10,286 nucleotides of DNA. Source: Acidobacteriota bacterium. Lineage in GTDB: Bacteria > Acidobacteriota > Terriglobia > Acidoferrales > UBA7541. A program made the position numbers and the translations under genes. The stretch spans positions 1-10,286 of the forward strand of contig JAFAZL010000033.1 in assembly GCA_019239815.1 (NCBI GenBank), written 5' to 3'. Positions 5,424 to 10,286 of the stretch are shown here, in pieces; positions within the stretch are counted from its first letter, which is position 1, and each line of letters starts with the position of its first letter. The notes under the pieces were generated by a model. The model was not told the DNA's origin. It worked only from the letters and a program-made list of their open reading frames with translations, and did not search any database.

Positions 5424-8400
5424 TCAGTTGGGCAGCGGCAAAATGAGCACGCGGTTGTTTGCCGAATCTGCGATGACTGCCATGTTCGTGAGCGGGTGAA
5501 TCGCCGCGGCGAACTGCGTCGAGCCGCCCACTCCCAGTGTATTCCGCGTCTTCAGCGTCTGGGTGTCGAGGACCGAAATCGTATTGCTCAGCGAATTTAC
5601 GGTCAGCAACGTTCCGGTGTTCGGATTCACGGCAAGCGAGGTCGGATTGATGCCGACCGCCGCCGGAGTCGCAGAGCCGGACGAAGGATTGAAGACGAAA
5701 ATGGAATTGTTCTGGCTGCCCGTCACATAAAAGACGCCTGGCGGCTGGCTGGTTACTCCGCTGGAATTCGTGGTGACCGCGCCTCCGGCGGGATCGAACA
5801 CGATGCCGGTGGGAGTCGTGCCAACCGTTGTCACTGGAACCGTGGTGCACTGCGCCGGCACATTGCTGCTGATATCGACCGTGTCGACGACGCCGGAAGC
5901 GGCGCCAGTGCTGAGCTGCAGCGACGTGATTACCGCGATGCCGACACCACCTGTAGTTGAACCGGTGCCGCAAGCGGCGCGGTTCGGATCAATGGCGACC
6001 GCGATGGGCTGCTGGCTGATACCGAGCGTGTTGACCGTCGGCGTCGATGACGACGACGTGATCGATGTGAGATCGATGGATGAAATACTGTTCGATCCGG
6101 TGTTGGCGACAATGGCCAGACCCGAGTATTGATTGATGGCGACGCCCGTCGGATTCGTGCCCGTGCTTGGAGTGGCCACTACCGTGTCGGTATTCAAATT
6201 GACGATGGAAGCCGTACCGTCCTTATTGTTCGCAACGACGGCATATCCGAGGCGTGGGATAACGTCGATGCCGGCCGGATTCGTGCCGACGGCGATCGTT
6301 TTCGTAAGCGGAGACGTAGCGCCGGGTGTGAGATCGACAACCGAGACGCTGCCGCAACCATTGTTGGCAACGACCGCGATGTTGCGGCTGGGATCAATCG
6401 CAACCGATGAAGGAGCCGGCGCGGTCGTGCCGGTGCATGAAGGCTGCAGGCTGACGGACTCAACGACCGAGAAGTCGGTCGGATTCGAACCCACGCCCCC
6501 AACGATCACATCCAGAGCATAACGACGCGGCACGGTCAGGAACGATGCCGGAATACTGGCATCGATTTCATTGTTGCTGACGACATTAACAGTGGTGAGT
6601 GCTGTTCCATCGAGTCGTACCTGGGCCGGCGAACCTGAGGTGAAGCCGGTCCCAAAGATCTGCACCGTGACTGCGCCACCCGGAGTGGGAGAAGAGTTCG
6701 TAGTGAGAACAGCCTGCGGAAGAATCGCGCCGGGAACGCTCGAGGAAGCGACGACGCTGTTGATTTCGACCTGCTTAATCGTTCCAAGATGCACAACGCT
6801 GATGTTGTTGCTGCCGGAGTTGACGGCGAGAGCAACGTTGTTGGTGGCATCGACGGCAAGCGCGCCGGGTATTGGGAGGGCGTTGGGAGTCGAACCGCCG
6901 CTAGGAACGTTGACCGTACCGATGCCAGTGCCGTTGGTCGGCACGATCTGGATGCGAGCGAGTCGTGCCGGATCGATCAGCGAGAGTTGATTCAGGTGCG
7001 GATTGAAAACGACGGCGGTGTTGGAATACGGCTGATATGCAACGTTGGTGTCGCCGATTTCGCCCGCAGCACCGGTCGTGCTTCCGCCAAGAATGACGTT
7101 CTGATCGAGCAGAATCGAAGAGAGCGACTGATCGAGTGTGTTGAGGAAAGTCACCTGCGCGATAGTGGAATTCGGATCCGCGAGTACTGCCGCGCGAGAA
7201 ATCGGGTTGACGGCGATTCCCTGCTGCGTTTGCGACACTGCGAATTGCAGGTAAGCGTTGCCGTAGCTGGCGGTGCCGATCGGAGCTGTTGTGGTTCCGC
7301 CGGTAACAGAGTCATTCACCGCAGTTTGCGAATACGAGAAGTTATTCGCGTCGATGACCGTGATGCCTGAGAAGGTGCCGTTGAAGTTTGTGTTGGTCGT
7401 CGAGACGCCGCTGATCAAGATCGTGCCCGGATTGGCTGGATTGATGTTGTGAGCGCTGGTGGTGGTGATCGTGACCACGTTGGAAGTACGAATCGCGCTC
7501 GCGATCCCGACCGTCGTGGATTTCTTGGTCAGATCGATAGCTTGGAGGATGCCCGCGCCGCCTGGCGTCACGTAAGCAAGATGAATGCGCGGTTGCAGAG
7601 CGATCTGTGGGTATTGCCCGGTCGCCATGCTGACAGACGAAATGACACAGGGGGGTGCCTGCCCTGCGATCAAGCACTCAGACGTGTTCGCCGCGTTGCC
7701 CGGATTGATGTCTGCGATGAAACCGATGTTGGTGTTCGAATACGCGATCAGCGCCGTGTGCGTCAGCGAATCGACACCGACTGAGAACGGGAACGGAGGC
7801 GGAGTCGGTGGTGTCGTGGGCGCCGACGTTGGAATGAGCGGAGCGAGATTGATGGTGGCAATTGGAGTTGCATTGATTGCTCCGCCAGCCGCCGGGGTGC
7901 GCAGCAATTCGAGCGTGCGATCAGCGTAGTTGATGACTGCCGTAACATGCACACCGGGAACACCGCCAACGGTGACGCCGATATCGTCCATGGCAACGCC
8001 GGTGGGAGTGGTGCCGACGGGAACCGGGCTGGGCATCACAAGCGGTGAGCCGTTGTTGAGATTGATGAACTCGACGGCATTGGTGCCGACTTCGGTGACA
8101 GCCGCAACGCCAAGCACGTCATCGATCGCGATCGCACTAGGCGTCGCAGATCCGGTGAGAGGCAGCAAGGTCGCAGTGCTCGGCTGATTGCTGCCGCCGT
8201 AATCCGGGAAGACGGCGACGCTGGTGACCGCGGTAGTCGGCGAAGCGTTGTTGTTGATGACGCTGATCGGGAACAGGCCAGCGGTCGGCAACGGAGGCAT
8301 CGTCAGCGACAACTGACGCGACGAAGGCTGCGCGACCGCAATCGGGTTCCCATTGAACTGCGCCGAAACGAGCGGGAAATTCGTCGATCCGAAGTATCCG

Positions 8401-9608
8401 CCATCAATTGTCAAAGCGCCGCCGGAAGGAGCACCTGCGGCTGTCTGCGGGAGACTGTCGGGCGTGGTGGAAATCAGAGCGGGACGCTCGCCCGCAACGG
8501 TGATCTGGAAAGGACCGCCGGTCGAGTCCGGTGTGCACGTGCTCTGTCCGATCGGCGGATTGCAAATGCTGATCGTGTGAGTGCCCGCGGTGGCGAGTTG
8601 AGCCGGCAGCAGACGAGCGCGCGCGCCTGTCGGCGTCGATCCGAGCTTCGGCGGCGAGACGACCACAACCTGAGAACTCGGAAGAGCTGTGCCATCGTAG
8701 AAGATACTGGTGAGCGAGTTCACGTTAGTGGCGGCCAAATAGACATCCTGCAAAACGCCGCCTTGCGGAGCAATGGCGGGCGAGATGCCGGTAAAGCTGA
8801 TCGGACCGGTGGCGACGATGGTGACGCTGGCGGCAGCGATTCGAGTGCTGTCGATCTTTGATATAGCCAGAACTGTAAGCACTTGAGGCGTAGTTGTACT
8901 GATGGTCGAGGGAGTCGCGGTTGTCGGGACAGCCGAAGGCGCGGTGTAGACTCCGCTACTGCTAATGCTGCCGCACGTCGGGCTGCAGGTGACCAGGCTA
9001 GCAAGGCTGTTGGCGGTGCTCAGCGGCTCCTGAGTGACTTGCCACGTAACGTCGTTGGGCGTGGAGTCGTTGGTAAGAGTGGCGATGAACTGAAAGTTCT
9101 GACCGGTAGGAACGGCCGCGGTGGCCGGAGTGACGGAGACAGAGATTCCGGAATTGAGAGTGATAACGGAAGTAGCCGTGGCTTTCGAGCTGGCCTGGGC
9201 CGTTGCGGTCACTGTAACCGTCGGAGGTGAAACGATGGTCGTGGCCGTGGGCGCGGGCGTGTTGATCTTTGACGGAGCAGTGTACGTGACAGTGGTGTTC
9301 TGAATATTCGACAGTGTGCCTGTGTCGGCGGTGCAGGGAGCAGGAGTGCTGGTGGTGGAAGTCGTGGTGTTATTTGCTCCGACGGTCGTGGTGGTGGTCG
9401 TGAAGGTGCAAGTCCAGGTGACGTTGAGGTTCGTCGAGCCTGCAACGGTGGCCGTGAGGTTGAGAACTTGAGTAACGACGAGAGTGGCCGTTGGCTGACT
9501 CATGGTGACAGTGACCGTGTTCGCGCTGCTGCCGCCGCAACCTTCCAGACCAAATCCCGCGAGTGCGATGAGCGTCGCCACGCAGCTAAAGAACTTTCGC
9601 AACTTCAT
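5424..9608 (-). CDS. Giant lipoprotein: Ig-like, IPT/TIG and two seven-repeat beta-propellers, 1394 aa
   Basis: ATG 9608 is preceded by GGGGAGG (9623-9617) at 8 nt. Residues 1-23 are a lipoprotein signal peptide with lipobox LEGC, so Cys24 would be lipidated; Gly follows, not the Asp used for inner-membrane retention. Modules in order: two Ig-like beta domains (about 28-150 and 153-267; CGSISSSGVYTAP is typical of the second), two IPT/TIG domains (about 270-371 and 376-467), propeller 1 (about 475-945), a third IPT/TIG domain (about 950-1048; GGAVTVQIFGTGFTSG), and propeller 2 (about 1060-1394). Each propeller has seven YVTN/NHL-like repeats, such as TSLAVNPNTGTLLTVNSL then SNTISVLD. An FCCH-like segment (about 696-778) interrupts propeller 1. 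Composition is rich in Thr, Ser, Ala, Val and Asn. It is likely displayed on the cell surface or in the periplasm for binding; no catalytic motif is seen and the ligand is unknown. It lies between bamA and skp on their strand. Confidence 0.93.
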   Translation of the reverse strand: MKLRKFFSCVATLIALAGFGLEGCGGSSANTVTVTMSQPTATLVVTQVLNLTATVAGSTNLNVTWTCTFTTTTTTVGANNTTTSTTSTPAPCTADTGTLSNIQNTTVTYTAPSKINTPAPTATTIVSPPTVTVTATAQASSKATATSVITLNSGISVSVTPATAAVPTGQNFQFIATLTNDSTPNDVTWQVTQEPLSTANSLASLVTCSPTCGSISSSGVYTAPSAVPTTATPSTISTTTPQVLTVLAISKIDSTRIAAASVTIVATGPISFTGISPAIAPQGGVLQDVYLAATNVNSLTSIFYDGTALPSSQVVVVSPPKLGSTPTGARARLLPAQLATAGTHTISICNPPIGQSTCTPDSTGGPFQITVAGERPALISTTPDSLPQTAAGAPSGGALTIDGGYFGSTNFPLVSAQFNGNPIAVAQPSSRQLSLTMPPLPTAGLFPISVINNNASPTTAVTSVAVFPDYGGSNQPSTATLLPLTGSATPSAIAIDDVLGVAAVTEVGTNAVEFINLNNGSPLVMPSPVPVGTTPTGVAMDDIGVTVGGVPGVHVTAVINYADRTLELLRTPAAGGAINATPIATINLAPLIPTSAPTTPPTPPPFPFSVGVDSLTHTALIAYSNTNIGFIADINPGNAANTSECLIAGQAPPCVISSVSMATGQYPQIALQPRIHLAYVTPGGAGILQAIDLTKKSTTVGIASAIRTSNVVTITTTSAHNINPANPGTILISGVSTTNTNFNGTFSGITVIDANNFSYSQTAVNDSVTGGTTTAPIGTASYGNAYLQFAVSQTQQGIAVNPISRAAVLADPNSTIAQVTFLNTLDQSLSSILLDQNVILGGSTTGAAGEIGDTNVAYQPYSNTAVVFNPHLNQLSLIDPARLARIQIVPTNGTGIGTVNVPSGGSTPNALPIPGALAVDATNNVALAVNSGSNNISVVHLGTIKQVEINSVVASSSVPGAILPQAVLTTNSSPTPGGAVTVQIFGTGFTSGSPAQVRLDGTALTTVNVVSNNEIDASIPASFLTVPRRYALDVIVGGVGSNPTDFSVVESVSLQPSCTGTTAPAPSSVAIDPSRNIAVVANNGCGSVSVVDLTPGATSPLTKTIAVGTNPAGIDVIPRLGYAVVANNKDGTASIVNLNTDTVVATPSTGTNPTGVAINQYSGLAIVANTGSNSISSIDLTSITSSSSTPTVNTLGISQQPIAVAIDPNRAACGTGSTTGGVGIAVITSLQLSTGAASGVVDTVDISSNVPAQCTTVPVTTVGTTPTGIVFDPAGGAVTTNSSGVTSQPPGVFYVTGSQNNSIFVFNPSSGSATPAAVGINPTSLAVNPNTGTLLTVNSLSNTISVLDTQTLKTRNTLGVGGSTQFAAAIHPLTNMAVIADSANNRVLILPLPN

Positions 9609-9640
9609 TCCCCCTGCCTCCCCGCATAAATCGTCCGGCG

Positions 9641-9671
9641 ATTATCGCAAAGAGCGCGACAAATTTTGCAA
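9641..9671 (-). promoter_or_regulatory. Candidate promoter of the lipoprotein gene
   Basis: On the minus strand TTGCAA (9671-9666) and GATAAT (9646-9641) are 19 nt apart, within the 126-bp gap after bamA. The -10 box matches five of six consensus bases, but the spacing is longer than ideal. Transcription would begin near 9634, about 25 nt before the ATG. No terminator is obvious between bamA and this site, so read-through from bamA is also possible. Confidence 0.3.
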
Positions 9672-9734
9672 TCGACATCGCATCCCGCCCGGTATGGCCG
9701 GGCCGCCGGCTTGCTTACCTCAACCGCATAGCAA

Positions 9735-10286
9735 CTAGAAAGTCTTGCCCACGGTGAAACGGAACGTAGTCTTGGGCTCGAAGTAATTCAGACGGCCCGG
9801 ATTCAAACTGAACTCCTGCAACAAGGGCAGCACCTGGGTCTTGTAAACCTCAGGCGGCAGCGTGTCTTCCAGCAACTTGGTTTCGCTCGGGTTGATGTAA
9901 TCCGGCGGCGAAATAATCTGGGAATGCAGGCGATTGAGATTGTAGGCGTAATAGATCCGGAAAGGCGCCTGGACGATGGGAAGCTGCACACCGAACTCGA
10001 TGCCAGTAGAACCACGGAGGCGGAAGTTGGTGCCACTGGCAATGGGCAACTGGCCGCTGACATTGGCTCCCGGAAACGCTGCCTGAAGGTTGCTGAGCCC
10101 TGCGGGATTCAGCTTGAGAGCGTCGGTGCGAACGATACCGTCTGTGCCGCCGTCGAGAAAGAGCGAGGCGGTGACGGGTCCGACAATCGGAATACGGTAC
10201 TCGATGTTGCCTGAAGTCTGGAGGTCGCCGCCGGGCAGCGTGGCCTGGTAGGTGAGGATCGGAACAGTGAAGCTGCGAGTGAGAGG
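9735..10286 (-). CDS. bamA: BamA outer-membrane assembly factor, C-terminal barrel (5' part outside window)
   Basis: The frame runs off the right edge; 183 codons plus TAG (9737-9735) are visible. BamA inserts beta-barrel proteins into the outer membrane. The visible part is the end of its own 16-strand barrel: NIEYRIPIVGPVTASLFLDG (about 10208-10149 on the minus strand), RGSTGIEFGVQLPIVQAPFR and IYYAYNLNRL match the late BamA strands. The protein ends in KTTFRFTVGKTF with a terminal Phe, the classic C-terminal beta-signal. The POTRA domains and earlier strands lie beyond the window. Between the last strands sits an insert of about 50 residues (PPDYINPSETKLLEDTLPPE and following), probably an extracellular or periplasmic loop. 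A TamA-like paralogue is possible, but the neighbouring skp on the same strand favours BamA. An internal TTG at 10049 is only a leucine codon. Confidence 0.85.
   Translation of the reverse strand, partial: PLTRSFTVPILTYQATLPGGDLQTSGNIEYRIPIVGPVTASLFLDGGTDGIVRTDALKLNPAGLSNLQAAFPGANVSGQLPIASGTNFRLRGSTGIEFGVQLPIVQAPFRIYYAYNLNRLHSQIISPPDYINPSETKLLEDTLPPEVYKTQVLPLLQEFSLNPGRLNYFEPKTTFRFTVGKTF

Noticed and set aside
5362..5973. 203-codon minus-strand frame overlapping the end of the lipoprotein gene
   Set aside because: Its Arg/His/Gly-rich translation is a shifted-frame shadow of the Thr/Val-rich propeller codons.
9384..9420. gtg/acc trinucleotide-rich tract as a slippage (phase-variation) site
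   Set aside because: The repeat unit is three bases and codes an in-frame threonine run between Cys67 and Cys92; slippage would change length, not frame. It is low complexity, not a switch.
1..10286. Defence island, CRISPR array, prophage, integron or insertion sequence
   Set aside because: No nuclease, transposase, integrase or reverse-transcriptase motif, no repeat-spacer array and no terminal inverted repeats with target duplications were seen on either strand.

Overview
The window looks like a chromosomal segment of an Acidobacteriota (Terriglobia/Koribacter-like) genome. This is an inference from three things: a bamA-skp outer-membrane neighbourhood, a winged-helix/TPR regulator remnant of the kind these genomes carry in many copies, and large secreted YVTN/IPT-type proteins and TPR proteins with Ser/Pro/Ala linkers. 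It shows no phage, insertion-sequence, CRISPR, rRNA or tRNA signal.

Layout from left to right. (1) The 3' part of a GH13 trehalose-synthase-like gene (+), cut by the window edge. (2) Convergent with it, 13 bp away, a decayed winged-helix/TPR regulator (-) that has lost nearly all its middle but keeps a plausible promoter, ribosome binding site and start. (3) A 428-bp gene-free stretch with a good sigma70-type promoter whose -35 box lies in one arm of a perfect 8-bp inverted repeat. (4) A 665-residue exported protein (+) with a carboxypeptidase-regulatory-like domain, five TPRs and an unrecognised C-terminal domain. (5) A symmetrical bidirectional terminator shared with the convergent skp/ompH gene. 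(6) skp/ompH (-), a periplasmic chaperone-family protein. (7) A 445-bp gene-free leader. (8) A 1394-residue lipoprotein (-) built from Ig-like, IPT/TIG and two seven-repeat beta-propeller modules. (9) The 3' end of bamA (-) at the right edge.

bamA, the giant lipoprotein and skp point the same way, so the right two thirds reads as an envelope-biogenesis locus. BamA inserts beta-barrels into the outer membrane and Skp escorts them through the periplasm; in many Gram-negative bacteria the two genes are adjacent. Here a 4.2-kb lipoprotein gene lies between them. It has its own candidate promoter, and skp has a long leader, so the three may not form one transcript.

The most interesting object is the lipoprotein: two complete seven-repeat propellers, an FCCH-like insert between blades 4 and 5 of the first, and six local cysteine pairs. 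I see no evidence for a new defence, mobile or RNA-based system.
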